64,000 nt of DNA from an uncultured Clostridia bacterium (GTDB lineage Bacteria > Bacillota > Clostridia > TANB77 > CAG-508), in contig CAKOWY010000007.1 of the NCBI GenBank assembly GCA_934129895.1, forward strand, positions 31,294-95,293. Direction: 5' to 3'. Below are positions 41,779 through 52,037 of this stretch, piece by piece (positions within the stretch are counted from its first letter, which is position 1; every line of letters begins with the position of its first letter). The notes under the pieces were generated by a model. That model saw only the letters and a program-made list of their open reading frames with translations. It was not told the origin of the DNA and made no database searches. A program made the translations under genes and the position numbers.

Positions 41779-44700
41779 TTATATTTCTATTTCTTTGTCT
41801 AAATATGTTGAATATATATATGTCTTAAAGATTTTTTGACCTGTACTTTTTTCTAATGCTCTCTTATATAAATCCAATTGTATTCTATATTTTTCTACAA
41901 TATTTGATTCTTCTTTATTTGGAACATAATCTGTTTTAAAGTCAACAAGAATTAAATTTCCACCTTTGTCAATATAATATAAATCAATTACACCTTGAAC
42001 TAATATTTTTTCTTCAAATCCACCTTGATATATTTCACAAGCTGGTATGTTTATATAAAATGGCTTTTCTCTTTCTACTTTTTCAGCTTGACACATTTCT
42101 TCCCATATCTTGCTTTGAGTAAATTTATATATTTTATTAAAATTTATTTCATCAGCCTCTTGTTGAGTGATAGTCTTTTTAGCAATCATTTTTTCAATCA
42201 TTTCTTTTATTTCTTCAATTGTATATTTTCTATTATTTAAATCAAGATTTTGCATACATAAATGTATTAAAGAACCTTTTTCTGCATTTGTTATTTTAAC
42301 CTCTTTATCTTTTTGAAGAAATTTGGGTTTTGGAAATTCTATATTTTGATTATTTAATTCATTTTCAGATTTTATATTATTTGAATCATTAATAATTTCC
42401 TTTATTTCTGTAACTGACATTTTTGTTGGAAGTATCATTGAATTATAATATTTATATTTATAATCTAATTTTTCTTTTATATTTTTTTCAAGTTCAATAT
42501 TTTCATCATGATTATTTAACATGCATAAAATATCACTAGATTTCTTTTCATCCTCATCATTACCTGTTGTACTACATATTTTTGCTACATCTTCTTTTGT
42601 ATAATAATTCCATATTGACAATTCTGACATTTTTTCTTTTTTATAATAATTAACTAAAGTTATCCATTCTAAATATGATTTTGCATTTTGTAACAACATA
42701 TTATTTAATTCTTCATATTTTTCAATATTTTCAAAAATTTTATCTTGTTTTTCTTTCTTTACATAACCTGTAATTATTAATTTTTCTTTTGCTCTTGTTA
42801 GAGCTACATATAAGACTCTCATTTCTTCAGATAATGTTTCTATTTTCATTTTGTTTCTTATTGCTTTTTTTGATAATGTATCATATTGTATTTGTAAATC
42901 ATAATCTATATATTTTACACCTATTCCTAATTCGGGATGTAACAATATTTTTGAATTTAAATCTTGCATATTAAAGTTTTTACCTGAATTTGCCAAAATA
43001 ACAATTGGAAACTCTAACCCTTTGCTCTTATGAATACTCATTATTCGTACAACATCATCATTTTCTCCTATTATCTTTGCAGAATCCATATCTTTACTAC
43101 TCATTTTTAATTTTTCTATATAATTAATAAAATTATATAATCCCTTAAAACTAACACTTTCAAATTGTTTGGCTCTTTCAAATAACATTTTTAAATTTGC
43201 TTGCCTTAATTCTCCATTTTTCATCATTCCAACATAATTATAATATCCTGTGTCATTATAAATCTTCCATATAAATTCATCTAAGCTTAAATATTCTTGT
43301 TCTTCTCTCCATTGTTCTAGTTTATTTAAAAAGCTTTCTATTTTCTTGTTTAAATTTTCATTTACACTTGTTTTGGCTTTTATTAATGTATTATAAAAAT
43401 TATCATATTTATCATTTAACCTTATTTCAACTAAATCATTATCTGTAAATCCACCAATTATAGACCTCATTGTTGCCACTAATGGAATTTCTTGTAATGG
43501 ATTATTTATTATTTTTAATAAGTTCATAATTGTCTGAATCTCAAGACTTTCAAGATATTCTGAAGAAGAATCACTAAATATTGGTATTCCTAATTTAATT
43601 ACTTCTTTTTCAAAAATTGGTGCTGCAATTTTTGTAGATCTTAATAAGATAACTATGTCTTTAGGTCTTATATCTCTTTGGATTTCATTTTTGGTATCAT
43701 ATACTTGAAATTTTTTGTCTAACAATTCTTTTATTTTATTAGCAACAAACTGTGCCTCAACTTCTATATCTTCTTTTCTTTCAGTTTCTTCACTTTCTGC
43801 ATCTTCGTCGCCATCATCTTTATTTTTTAATTCATTTTCAAGTTCTTCTATATCTTCTTCATCACTTTCTTTTTTTTCTATAGTTATTATATCAATTTCT
43901 GTTTTATAATTTTCTCCAGCTGACTTATAGTTTGCACCTACATTTAAATATTCTTCTTCTGTATAATTTAATTCTCCTAATTCCTCACTCATTATACTCG
44001 AAAATATTAAATTAGAAAAATCTAATACTTCACTTCTACTTCTAAAATTTTTAAATAATTGAATTTTTAAATTATCATCTTTATTCTTTTCTTCTTTTAA
44101 TTTGTAATTTTTATATTTATCTAAAAATAAATCTGGTCGTGCTTGTCTGAATTTATATATACTTTGTTTTACATCTCCAACCATAAATATGTTGTTTCCT
44201 TTAGATATAGAAGTTAATATATATTCCTGTACAAGATTACTATCTTGATATTCATCTATTGCAATTTCTTGATATTTTTCTTGATATTTTTTTGCAATTT
44301 CTGTTGGCTTCCCATTTTCATCAAGTAAAATTTTTAAAGCAAAATGTTCAATATCACTGAAGTCTACTATATTTTTTTCTCTCTTTTTTTGAGAAAATCT
44401 TTTGCTGAATTCAAATATTATAATTTTGAGTTTATTTAAAATATAATACATATTTTTTATATCTAAATATGCCTCTTGTGAATTCAATATTAAAACTTTG
44501 TCTGCTATTCTTTTCAACCCGTCTAAAATTTTTGAACGTGTTTTTTGTGCTTGTGTTTTTGTATCTGTTTTTATTTTTGAATCCATTGACCATTTGCCAA
44601 AATCTAACGATCTATAAATTTCATAAGCTTTATCCCATGTGTCTAAATTTGATTGCAATAATTCTAATTGATTAAGATTTGCTCTTAAAAAATCATAACT

Positions 44701-45444
44701 CTTTTTTAATTCAGGACTTTCCATTAAATTTATTACTTCTCTCTTTAATTGTTCAACACCATCATCAACTATTTCTTTTATTTGTGCTATTAAAATTTTT
44801 CCCCATGTTGTTTCTGAAAAATCCTTTAAATTATCTGTTTCAATATTGAACATTTCTATTTTTTCTTCAAGCCATTTTTCAGGATAAGGATTGCTTTGTA
44901 TATATTTATAAATTGTTAGTATTAATTCTTTTAATGGTGTATCATCTCTATATCCTGTATATGTATTTATCAATTTTATAAAATCTTCATCCTTATTTTC
45001 ATATTTTTCTTCGAATAATTCTTCTAACACATCTTGTTCTAATATTTCTATTTCTGTTGTATCTGCAATTCTAAAGTTTTGTGATATATCTATCTCAAAA
45101 AAATTATTTCTTACTACATCTAAACAAAATGAATCTATTGTACATATACTTGCCTTATTTAATAATGTTACCTGTCTTTGTAAATTTAATTCATTGGGAT
45201 TTTCATCAATTTTTTTATAAATTGCTTTTAATACTCTTTCTCTCATTTCAGATGCTGCAGCATTAGTAAATGTTACAATTAATAATCTATCTATATCTAT
45301 TTTTTCATTTATAATCTTATTTATAATTCTTTCTACTAGTACTGCTGTTTTACCACTTCCAGCAGCTGCTGCTACAAGTATATTATTACCTTTTTCATAT
45401 ATCGCTTGTTCCTGTTCTTTAGTCCATTTTACTTCCTTTGACAT
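41779..45444 (-). CDS. addA: ATP-dependent helicase/nuclease subunit A (AddA)
   Basis: Helicase-nuclease that processes double-strand breaks for RecA together with AddB. UvrD-like helicase motifs: VAAAGSGKTAVLVERI (residues about 27-42), DEYQDSNLVQE, VGDVKQSIYKFRQA, MSIHKSKGLEFPIV and VALTRAKEKLIITGY. The C-terminal RecB-type nuclease has GVIDLYYID and LVDFKTDYV. It has 1221 residues, normal for AddA. addB, which normally lies immediately upstream, is not in the window; a GC-richer gene lies there instead. Confidence 0.96.
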   Translation of the reverse strand: MSKEVKWTKEQEQAIYEKGNNILVAAAAGSGKTAVLVERIINKIINEKIDIDRLLIVTFTNAAASEMRERVLKAIYKKIDENPNELNLQRQVTLLNKASICTIDSFCLDVVRNNFFEIDISQNFRIADTTEIEILEQDVLEELFEEKYENKDEDFIKLINTYTGYRDDTPLKELILTIYKYIQSNPYPEKWLEEKIEMFNIETDNLKDFSETTWGKILIAQIKEIVDDGVEQLKREVINLMESPELKKSYDFLRANLNQLELLQSNLDTWDKAYEIYRSLDFGKWSMDSKIKTDTKTQAQKTRSKILDGLKRIADKVLILNSQEAYLDIKNMYYILNKLKIIIFEFSKRFSQKKREKNIVDFSDIEHFALKILLDENGKPTEIAKKYQEKYQEIAIDEYQDSNLVQEYILTSISKGNNIFMVGDVKQSIYKFRQARPDLFLDKYKNYKLKEEKNKDDNLKIQLFKNFRSRSEVLDFSNLIFSSIMSEELGELNYTEEEYLNVGANYKSAGENYKTEIDIITIEKKESDEEDIEELENELKNKDDGDEDAESEETERKEDIEVEAQFVANKIKELLDKKFQVYDTKNEIQRDIRPKDIVILLRSTKIAAPIFEKEVIKLGIPIFSDSSSEYLESLEIQTIMNLLKIINNPLQEIPLVATMRSIIGGFTDNDLVEIRLNDKYDNFYNTLIKAKTSVNENLNKKIESFLNKLEQWREEQEYLSLDEFIWKIYNDTGYYNYVGMMKNGELRQANLKMLFERAKQFESVSFKGLYNFINYIEKLKMSSKDMDSAKIIGENDDVVRIMSIHKSKGLEFPIVILANSGKNFNMQDLNSKILLHPELGIGVKYIDYDLQIQYDTLSKKAIRNKMKIETLSEEMRVLYVALTRAKEKLIITGYVKKEKQDKIFENIEKYEELNNMLLQNAKSYLEWITLVNYYKKEKMSELSIWNYYTKEDVAKICSTTGNDEDEKKSSDILCMLNNHDENIELEKNIKEKLDYKYKYYNSMILPTKMSVTEIKEIINDSNNIKSENELNNQNIEFPKPKFLQKDKEVKITNAEKGSLIHLCMQNLDLNNRKYTIEEIKEMIEKMIAKKTITQQEADEINFNKIYKFTQSKIWEEMCQAEKVEREKPFYINIPACEIYQGGFEEKILVQGVIDLYYIDKGGNLILVDFKTDYVPNKEESNIVEKYRIQLDLYKRALEKSTGQKIFKTYIYSTYLDKEIEI

Positions 45445-45513
45445 TTATTTTTCCTTTCTTTATTCTAATACTATTATTCTATTACATCTTTGCTTTTTTT
45501 TCAATAATATATA

Positions 45514-45555
45514 AAAATAAACAGGCAGGAGCTATAGCTCCTGCCTGTTTATTTG
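45514..45555. terminator. Perfect palindromic terminator between addA and the 45.6-kb gene
   Basis: A 42-bp uninterrupted perfect palindrome centred at 45534.5 (AACAGGCAGGAGC with its mirror). It ends in A/T runs and serves the minus-strand gene at 45559. Confidence 0.85.
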
Positions 45556-45558
45556 CAG

Positions 45559-45891
45559 TTACAGCAGTGCACTAATTGCAACTTTCTGTCCCTGATTAGC
45601 AATCAGTCTATCTTCATAGCCATTTTTAGCCATGTTCCAAACCGATACCTTGACATCCTGAGTCGCCTCTGCAATTTTCAGCAGTTTTTTGTCCGTACTA
45701 TTTTCACACGCCGAGTAGCCCATGTTCCTCATGTTCTCATCCCAGTACTCAGCATACCAACCTTGCATACTCTTATTTTCTTCGGTCGGTCTGGTCACAA
45801 ATGCAATTTGTAACTTCCTTCTCATCCAAAGAAGTTCTTCAACCTCTTTCCTTTCGAATCTCATAGTCGTGCACTCATTACTGTCTTTCAT
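45559..45891 (-). CDS. Small protein of unknown function, GC-richer island gene
   Basis: A 110-residue protein (MKDSNECTTMRFERKEVEE, then LLWMRRKLQIAFVTRP and a charged middle; the end is VSVWNMAKNGYEDRLIANQ). I recognise no domain. ATG 45891 follows AGGAGGG. GC is higher and codon choice differs from addA next to it. It has its own promoter (TTGACA 45995-45990, TATAAT 45973-45968, 16 bp apart) and a perfect-palindrome terminator. It lies exactly where addB would be expected. Confidence 0.65.
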   Translation of the reverse strand: MKDSNECTTMRFERKEVEELLWMRRKLQIAFVTRPTEENKSMQGWYAEYWDENMRNMGYSACENSTDKKLLKIAEATQDVKVSVWNMAKNGYEDRLIANQGQKVAISALL

Positions 45892-45967
45892 TTTTTTACC
45901 CTCCTGAATTACATTAAGGTTCTTCTGTTTTCTACGCTTTCTTGTTGATTACTCAAACTAACAATAT

Positions 45968-45995
45968 ATTATACCACTTTTTTCCATTTTGTCAA
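45968..45995 (-). promoter_or_regulatory. Promoter of the 45.6-kb island gene
   Basis: On the minus strand TTGACA (45995-45990), 16 bases, TATAAT (45973-45968). Confidence 0.75.
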
Positions 45996-46029
45996 TAGTT
46001 TTTTGTTCATTTAACCTTTTAGACAAAAA

Positions 46030-46707
46030 TTACTTACAAAATCTATGTTTTCCTATAGTAACAGTCATCGGTCTTGACCAAATCCATTTATTAGTTGCTG
46101 TACTAGGATTAAAATAATATATTGCCCCATAAGATGGATCCCATCCATTTAATGCATCTTGTGCTGCTTTTTTTGCTGTACTATCAGGAGTCATATTAAT
46201 TTGTCCATCAGAAACTGCGTCAAATGCTCCACTTTGATATATTACTCCAGATATTGTATTTGGAAATGAACTACTTTTAACTCTATTTAACACAACTGCT
46301 GCAACAGCAACTTGCCCTGTATATGTTTCTCCTCTTGCTTCTCCATAAACAAGTCTTGCAAGTAAATTCAAATTAGAAGAATTGTTAGATGTTGAACTAC
46401 TTGAAGAAGAACTTGTTTGTATTCCCATTGCATTAAGTGTTTTTGTTCCTGCTATTCCATCAACAGTTAATCCGTTTTTCTTTTGGAATTTTTTCACTGC
46501 TGCAACAGTTTGACTGCCATATATTCCATCTATAGATCCATTATAATATCCCCATCTCTTTAATTTTTGTTGTATAGTAGTTACTTCACTTCCTCTTGAA
46601 CCATATTTAGATAATGCTTCTACACTGTCATTCATCGAAAATATAATCATTGCTGTACTAGTACAAACAGCAATAAAAAGTATAACAAATATAATTTTCT
46701 TTTTCAT
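46030..46707 (-). CDS. sleB: Spore cortex-lytic enzyme SleB-like
   Basis: A 225-residue exported protein: signal-like N-terminal helix (residues about 4-24), a peptidoglycan-binding domain (about 33-95: LKRWGYYNGSIDGIYGSQTVAAVKKFQ) and a Hydrolase_2 domain (about 110-225: LARLVYGEARGETYTGQVAVAAVVLNR, GAIYYFNPSTATNKWIW). SleB hydrolyses spore cortex during germination. A ypeB partner is not adjacent. ATG 46707 follows AAAGGA. It has ordinary host codon use, unlike the SleB-like gene at 27.7 kb. Confidence 0.9.
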   Translation of the reverse strand: MKKKIIFVILFIAVCTSTAMIIFSMNDSVEALSKYGSRGSEVTTIQQKLKRWGYYNGSIDGIYGSQTVAAVKKFQKKNGLTVDGIAGTKTLNAMGIQTSSSSSSSTSNNSSNLNLLARLVYGEARGETYTGQVAVAAVVLNRVKSSSFPNTISGVIYQSGAFDAVSDGQINMTPDSTAKKAAQDALNGWDPSYGAIYYFNPSTATNKWIWSRPMTVTIGKHRFCK

Positions 46708-46777
46708 AACATTCCTTTCTAAAAAAACAATTTTTGTTATTATTTACAAAATTATAAATATTATACTTTTTTTCGAT

Positions 46778-47215
46778 TTATAGATTTTTTATTGCATTAC
46801 GTGCTAATTCATCACATCTATTATTATATTCGTTATCTGCGTGTCCTTTAACTTTAATAAACTCTACTTTGTGTTTTTGAGTTAAACTATATAATTCTTG
46901 CCATAATTCTTTATTTTTCACAGGATCTCCACTTGCTGTTTTCCATCCTTTTTTAATCCACCCAAAAATCCATTTTTGATTAAAAGCATTAACAGTATAA
47001 GCACTGTCACTATATACTTGAACATCACTTTCAACTTTTAAACATTTTAATGCCTCTATAACAGCTGTTACTTCCATAATATTATTTGTGGTGTCTTTAC
47101 TTCCGCCGGAAATTTCTTTTTTTATTCCTTTATACATTAAAATAGCTCCCCATCCACCTGGACCAGGATTTCCAGAACATGCCCCATCTGTATATATTAT
47201 AACCTTTTCTCCCAT
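46778..47215 (-). CDS. rnhA: Ribonuclease HI
   Basis: Cuts the RNA strand of RNA-DNA hybrids. 145 residues with all active-site carboxylates: D in IYTDGACSGNPG, E in NIMEVTAVIEAL, D in YSDSAYTV and the last D in HADNEYNNRCDELA. The basic handle segment (WIFGWIKKGWKTASGDPVKN) matches E. coli-type RNase HI. ATG 47215. It is divergent from tmcAL. Confidence 0.96.
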   Translation of the reverse strand: MGEKVIIYTDGACSGNPGPGGWGAILMYKGIKKEISGGSKDTTNNIMEVTAVIEALKCLKVESDVQVYSDSAYTVNAFNQKWIFGWIKKGWKTASGDPVKNKELWQELYSLTQKHKVEFIKVKGHADNEYNNRCDELARNAIKNL

Positions 47216-47330
47216 TTTTCATCCTTTCACATTTTACTATATTTTTTTTATAATTTGTTGTATATATTTTTATTTTATGATAAGATTATAACAATAAATT
47301 TAAAAAAATACAATACAAAGGAGAATAAAC

Positions 47331-48572
47331 ATGGATAACGTTTTAGGAATTATATGTGAATATAATCCATTTCATAATGGTCATTTATATCATTTAAATG
47401 AATCAAAAAAAATTGCTAATTGTAAATATTCAATTGCAGTTATTTCTGGAAATTTTACTCAAAGAGGAGAACCTTCATTAATAGATAAATGGTCAAAAGC
47501 AGAAATGGCTATAAGAAACGGTGTAGACCTAGTTATAGAACTTCCTACAATTTATTCAATATCTAGTGCTGAAAATTTTGCAAATGGTGCAGTAAAAATT
47601 TTAAATTCTTTAAAAATTGTAGATTGTTTATCTTTTGGAAGTGAGTGTGGCGATATATCTATTTTAAATGATATCGTACAAGTTCTTATAGAAGAACCTA
47701 AAGCTTATCAAACTCTATTAGCCCATGAACTAGCTAAAGGAATTTCATTTCCAAATGCTAGAGAAAATGCATTATTAATGTACTTAGGAAATGTTAGAAG
47801 ATTTGCTAATATTCTTTCTTCTCCTAATAATATTTTAGGTATAGAATATTTAAAATCTTTAAAATTAAATCAATCAAAGATAAATCCTATTACATTAAAA
47901 AGACAGGAATCAGAACATAACACAAGCTTTTTTACTTCATCATCAAGATATGCAAGTGGTTCTGCTATACGAAATACTTGTTTTACAAATGATATTACAA
48001 ATATCCAACGTGTTGTTCCTGAAATTTCTTATGATATTATCGAAAATAAACTAGAAAATGGAACATTGATAAAAAATATATCTGTTTTTGATAAAGAAAT
48101 TTTATTCACTTTGAGAAAAATGTCAGTTGAAGAAATTGCTGAGCTTCCAGATGTTTCTGAAGGATTGGAATTTTCAATTAAAAAAATAGCAAACTCATGT
48201 AATACAGTTCAAGAATTTTTAAACTCAATTAATTCAAAAAGATATACTCAATCTAGAATCCAAAGAATTTTATTATATGCAATGTTAGGCATTACAAAAA
48301 AGGATATGCTATTATCAAAAAATACTATTCCTTATGTAAGAGTTCTTGGTTTTAATAAAAATGGTGAAAAACTAATTGGAGAAATTGTAAAACAAAATCC
48401 AAAACTTCCTGTAATTACATCTGTAAAAAAATTTATGGATACAAATACTAATAAAAATTTAAAACATTTCATGGAAAAAGACATTGAAGCTACTAATATT
48501 TATACATTAGGTTATCAAAAAAATTCTGAAGCAAATCTTGACTATACTCATAAATTAATAATTGATAATTAA
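47331..48572 (+). CDS. tmcAL: tRNA(Met) cytidine acetate ligase
   Basis: Modifies the wobble cytidine of elongator tRNA-Met with acetate and ATP (TmcAL, formerly YlbM). N-terminal HxGH-type nucleotidyltransferase signature GIICEYNPFHNGHLYHLNESK (residues 6-25, split in the protein at FHNGH), then AVISGNFTQRGEPSLIDKW. It has 413 residues, standard. ATG 47331 follows AAAGGAG. It is one of the few housekeeping plus-strand genes, divergent from rnhA and convergent with glgP. Confidence 0.95.
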   Translation: MDNVLGIICEYNPFHNGHLYHLNESKKIANCKYSIAVISGNFTQRGEPSLIDKWSKAEMAIRNGVDLVIELPTIYSISSAENFANGAVKILNSLKIVDCLSFGSECGDISILNDIVQVLIEEPKAYQTLLAHELAKGISFPNARENALLMYLGNVRRFANILSSPNNILGIEYLKSLKLNQSKINPITLKRQESEHNTSFFTSSSRYASGSAIRNTCFTNDITNIQRVVPEISYDIIENKLENGTLIKNISVFDKEILFTLRKMSVEEIAELPDVSEGLEFSIKKIANSCNTVQEFLNSINSKRYTQSRIQRILLYAMLGITKKDMLLSKNTIPYVRVLGFNKNGEKLIGEIVKQNPKLPVITSVKKFMDTNTNKNLKHFMEKDIEATNIYTLGYQKNSEANLDYTHKLIIDN

Positions 48573-48610
48573 CAAAAAAATAGCAATATAAATTATTGCT
48601 ATTTTTTGTT
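48571..48610. terminator. Bidirectional terminator between tmcAL and glgP
   Basis: AAAAAATAGCAATA and TATTGCTATTTTTT arms with a 5-base loop. Confidence 0.9.
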
Positions 48611-48614
48611 TTTA

Positions 48615-51182
48615 TTATTTTTCTATCCATTTTACTAAATCTAAATTTTCACTATCTAAAAGCATTTCATGTTTTGGCATAACTCTAAATGAATATCCAA
48701 AGTTTCCTCCAGAAGTTAAAGGAATTTTTGCTGTATAATAATATTTTTTATTTTCTTCATCTTTTCTTTCTAATTTCATTTCTATAACTTTTACATCTTG
48801 TACAGTTCCATTATCTAAAAATCTGCCATAGTAAACTTCAGCTTTTATATGATTTACATCAATATTTGGTAATACTACTGAACATTTTACATCTATTATA
48901 TTTCCAGCATCTAATGTAACATTATCTGCATTTTTTTCTTCTTGTTCTATTTGGATATCTTTCCAATTTGAACTTATACTTTGCTTCCAAGCATCATATT
49001 CAGTAACTTTTTCTAAATTACTATAATATTTCTTCGTTAAATTACATAAAGGCATATATAATTGATTTGTATAATCAACTAACATTCTAGATGTACTGTA
49101 TTTTCCTCCTGTTGACATTATTGAATTTTTCATATATTGAATCCATGTTTTTGAAATACCATTTTCATCTTTATCATAATATGTTGGAATTATTTTATGC
49201 TCTAATGTTTCATACATACTTTGGCTATCAGCATTATCTTGTTCTTCATAAGAAACATAGTCTTTATTTGTTCCTATTGTCCATCCGTTTTTTTGGTTAT
49301 ATCCTTCAGCCCACCATCCATCTAAAACACTAAAATTTACAACTCCGTTTACAGATGCTTTTTGTCCACTTGTTCCTGATGCTTCCATTGGTCTTCTTGG
49401 ATTATTTAACCATACATCTACACCACTTACTAAATATCTTGATATTTCTATGTTATAATTTTCAAGTATAAATATTTTTCCTTTAAATTGTGGCATCATA
49501 GATACTTCATGAATTTGTTTTATTAAATCAGCTCCATACTTATCAGCTGGATGTGCTTTTCCAGCAAATATTAATATTACAGGTCTATCTGCATTATTTA
49601 ATATTTGTGTTATTCTTTCTATATCTCTGAATATTAATGTTGCTCTTTTATATGTTGCAAATCTTCTTGCAAAACCAATTGTTAGTGCTTCTGGATTAAG
49701 ATTTCCTAAAGCTTCATTTATTGCATCATAACTTACACCTTCTCTTCTTAATCTAACTGTTAAGTTATGTCTAACAACATCTAATAATTTCTTTTTTCTT
49801 TCTAAATGCTCTTTCCATAATTCTTCATCTGGAATTGAATTTATTTTTTTCCATACATCATCTTCATGAATGTTATCTTGCCAATATGGAATTAAATATT
49901 TGTTATATAAATCTTTCATTTTAGGAGCAAGCCATGTACATGTATGTACACCATTTGTTACATAAGTTATTGGAGATTCACTTGGTGCAATATGTGGCCA
50001 TACATCTGCAAATAATTCTCTTGAAACTTCTCCATGTAATTTACTTACACCATTTTTCTTTCCAGCAATTTTTAATGCTAATATTCCCATATTAAATCCA
50101 GGTTCTAGGTTATCACCAGGCTTCATTCCAAGTCTTAAAAAGTCTTCTCTTGATATTCCTAAACGTGGCCAAAAATCTTTAAAATACTTTTCAACTAATC
50201 CAATTGGGAATATATCATTTCCTGCCGGAACTGGTGTATGTGTTGTAAATACAGTTTTTGAAGATGCAATATCTTTTGCAATATTAAAAGATACTTGTTT
50301 TTCTTTTATTGTGTCTTTTATTATTTCTAGATTTAAAAACGCAGAATGTCCTTCATTCATGTGATATATTGTAGGATTGTATCCTAATTTTTTTAATGTA
50401 TGTACTCCACCCATTCCAAGAATTATTTCTTGACGGATTCTCATTTCTTGATCTCCACCATATAATTTTGCTGTTGTTCCTCTATCTTCTTCATTATTTA
50501 TATCAAGATCAGAATCTAATAAATATAATTTTATTCTACCTACATTTATTTGCCATACTTTTAAATATACTCTTCTCTCTGGAAATTTTACATAAGTTAT
50601 AAAATCATTTCCATCATTATCTTTTACTGCTGATATAGGCAAATCATATAAATTTAAGTCTTTATATTCTGGATGTTGTATTCCATCATTATCAATTCTT
50701 TGGTGGAAGTATCCATTTTTATACATTAATCCAACAGCTACTAAAGGAATACCTAAATCACTTGCAGATTTTAGATGATCTCCTGACAATATTCCTAATC
50801 CACCTGAATATATACCTATTGTTTGGTCTAATCCATATTCTGCAGAGAAATATGCAATTAAATCATTTTTATTATCAAAGTATTTTTGGCTAAACCATGT
50901 ATTTTTACTTGCCATATATCCATCAAAATTTTCAACTATTTTATCATATTCTTTCAAAAAAGCTGGATCTTTTTCTACTTCTTCTAATTTTTCTTGTGAC
51001 ACTTGTTTTAAAAATTTTATAGGATTTTTTTCACATTTTTCCCATAAATCTCTATCTATAGTCTTTAAAAGTCTTAAGAACTCTGTATTCCAAGACCACC
51101 ATAAATTGTTCGCAATTTCTGTAATTTTATTTATTCTTTTTGGTAATTGTGGATTTACTACAATTCTATTAAATACGTACAT
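48615..51182 (-). CDS. glgP: Alpha-glucan (glycogen) phosphorylase
   Basis: Releases glucose-1-phosphate from alpha-1,4-glucans using pyridoxal phosphate. 855 residues with a DUF3417-type N-terminal region (NKITEIANNLWWSWNTE) seen in the thermophile-type subgroup rather than the rabbit-muscle type. Catalytic regions: AEYGLDQTIGIYSGGLGILSGDH and EASGTSGQKASVNGVVNFSV (PLP lysine). A C-terminal beta domain of about 100 residues follows. No glgA/glgB/glgC genes are nearby. ATG 51182 follows AGGAGG. It ends at the shared terminator. Confidence 0.94.
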   Translation of the reverse strand: MYVFNRIVVNPQLPKRINKITEIANNLWWSWNTEFLRLLKTIDRDLWEKCEKNPIKFLKQVSQEKLEEVEKDPAFLKEYDKIVENFDGYMASKNTWFSQKYFDNKNDLIAYFSAEYGLDQTIGIYSGGLGILSGDHLKSASDLGIPLVAVGLMYKNGYFHQRIDNDGIQHPEYKDLNLYDLPISAVKDNDGNDFITYVKFPERRVYLKVWQINVGRIKLYLLDSDLDINNEEDRGTTAKLYGGDQEMRIRQEIILGMGGVHTLKKLGYNPTIYHMNEGHSAFLNLEIIKDTIKEKQVSFNIAKDIASSKTVFTTHTPVPAGNDIFPIGLVEKYFKDFWPRLGISREDFLRLGMKPGDNLEPGFNMGILALKIAGKKNGVSKLHGEVSRELFADVWPHIAPSESPITYVTNGVHTCTWLAPKMKDLYNKYLIPYWQDNIHEDDVWKKINSIPDEELWKEHLERKKKLLDVVRHNLTVRLRREGVSYDAINEALGNLNPEALTIGFARRFATYKRATLIFRDIERITQILNNADRPVILIFAGKAHPADKYGADLIKQIHEVSMMPQFKGKIFILENYNIEISRYLVSGVDVWLNNPRRPMEASGTSGQKASVNGVVNFSVLDGWWAEGYNQKNGWTIGTNKDYVSYEEQDNADSQSMYETLEHKIIPTYYDKDENGISKTWIQYMKNSIMSTGGKYSTSRMLVDYTNQLYMPLCNLTKKYYSNLEKVTEYDAWKQSISSNWKDIQIEQEEKNADNVTLDAGNIIDVKCSVVLPNIDVNHIKAEVYYGRFLDNGTVQDVKVIEMKLERKDEENKKYYYTAKIPLTSGGNFGYSFRVMPKHEMLLDSENLDLVKWIEK

Positions 51183-51304
51183 TTATATCTTCCTCCTAAG
51201 TTTTTCTTTAATTCTTTTTTCTTTTCGTAATCGCTTATATTATCTACTAAATTATTTTTTTTGTCAATGTTTTTTTATATTTTTATTTGTTTTAATTAAT
51301 TTAT

Positions 51305-52015
51305 TTAATCTTCAATTTTTACCATTTTAAAATTCAAACTATCGCAACTAATTAATTTAAATTCAATGCCTTCAACTACTCCTTCTATTGCATCTTTTAT
51401 TGAATTTCCATGTAAATGACCATAATAGCATCTTTTTACATTATATTCTTTCATCAAATTTATAAATTTCATTTCTTCTCCTGAAAGCATTTTGAATTTT
51501 GTTATTGGTGGATAATGCATAAATACAATTATTTCTTTTCCTTCTTTATATTTTTTCATTCCATCATCTAAAGAAATTTTTAATCTTCCTAATTCTCTAT
51601 TTATAAGTTTAGTATCTTTTTCATTTTCTAAAAGACTCCATCCTCTTGTACCACATAAAATTTTGTTTTCAAATTCATAACTATTATTATACAAAAAATC
51701 AATATTTTCAAAAGAATTTTCTTTTAAAAATTTTTTCATACTTGTAATTGTAGTCCACCAATAATCATGATTTCCTTTTAACATTATTTTTTTTCCTGGT
51801 AAACTATTTAAATACTCAAAATCTAATTTTGTATTTTCTAAATATGTTTCCCATGAAAAATCACCTGGTAAAACTACTAAATCATTCTCTGTTACTTTTT
51901 CATTCCAATCTTTTTTTATTTTTTCCTCATGATTTTGCCAATTATCTCCAAAAATATCCATTGGCTTTGGTTTTCTAAATGATAAATGTAAATCTGCTAT
52001 TACAAATATTGACAT
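51305..52015 (-). CDS. Calcineurin-like metallophosphoesterase
   Basis: A 236-residue metal-dependent phosphoesterase with the full motif set: ADLHLSF (D-x-H), LPGDFSWE (G-D), GNHDYWW (GNHD), MHYPP and YGHLHG (GHxH). The natural substrate is not shown. The sequence resembles the Bacillota 'YmdB/YpbG-like' metallophosphoesterase groups but I cannot tell which. ATG 52015 follows AAGGG. It lies 22 bp downstream of tsaD on the same strand and may be cotranscribed. Confidence 0.85.
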   Translation of the reverse strand: MSIFVIADLHLSFRKPKPMDIFGDNWQNHEEKIKKDWNEKVTENDLVVLPGDFSWETYLENTKLDFEYLNSLPGKKIMLKGNHDYWWTTITSMKKFLKENSFENIDFLYNNSYEFENKILCGTRGWSLLENEKDTKLINRELGRLKISLDDGMKKYKEGKEIIVFMHYPPITKFKMLSGEEMKFINLMKEYNVKRCYYGHLHGNSIKDAIEGVVEGIEFKLISCDSLNFKMVKIED

Positions 52016-52037
52016 TTTACTTTCCCTTCTAAATTCT

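Noticed and set aside
43715..43909. Serine-rich plus-strand frame within addA
   Set aside because: It is antisense to an acidic Glu/Asp-rich stretch of AddA; the serine runs are the complement of GAA/GAT codons.
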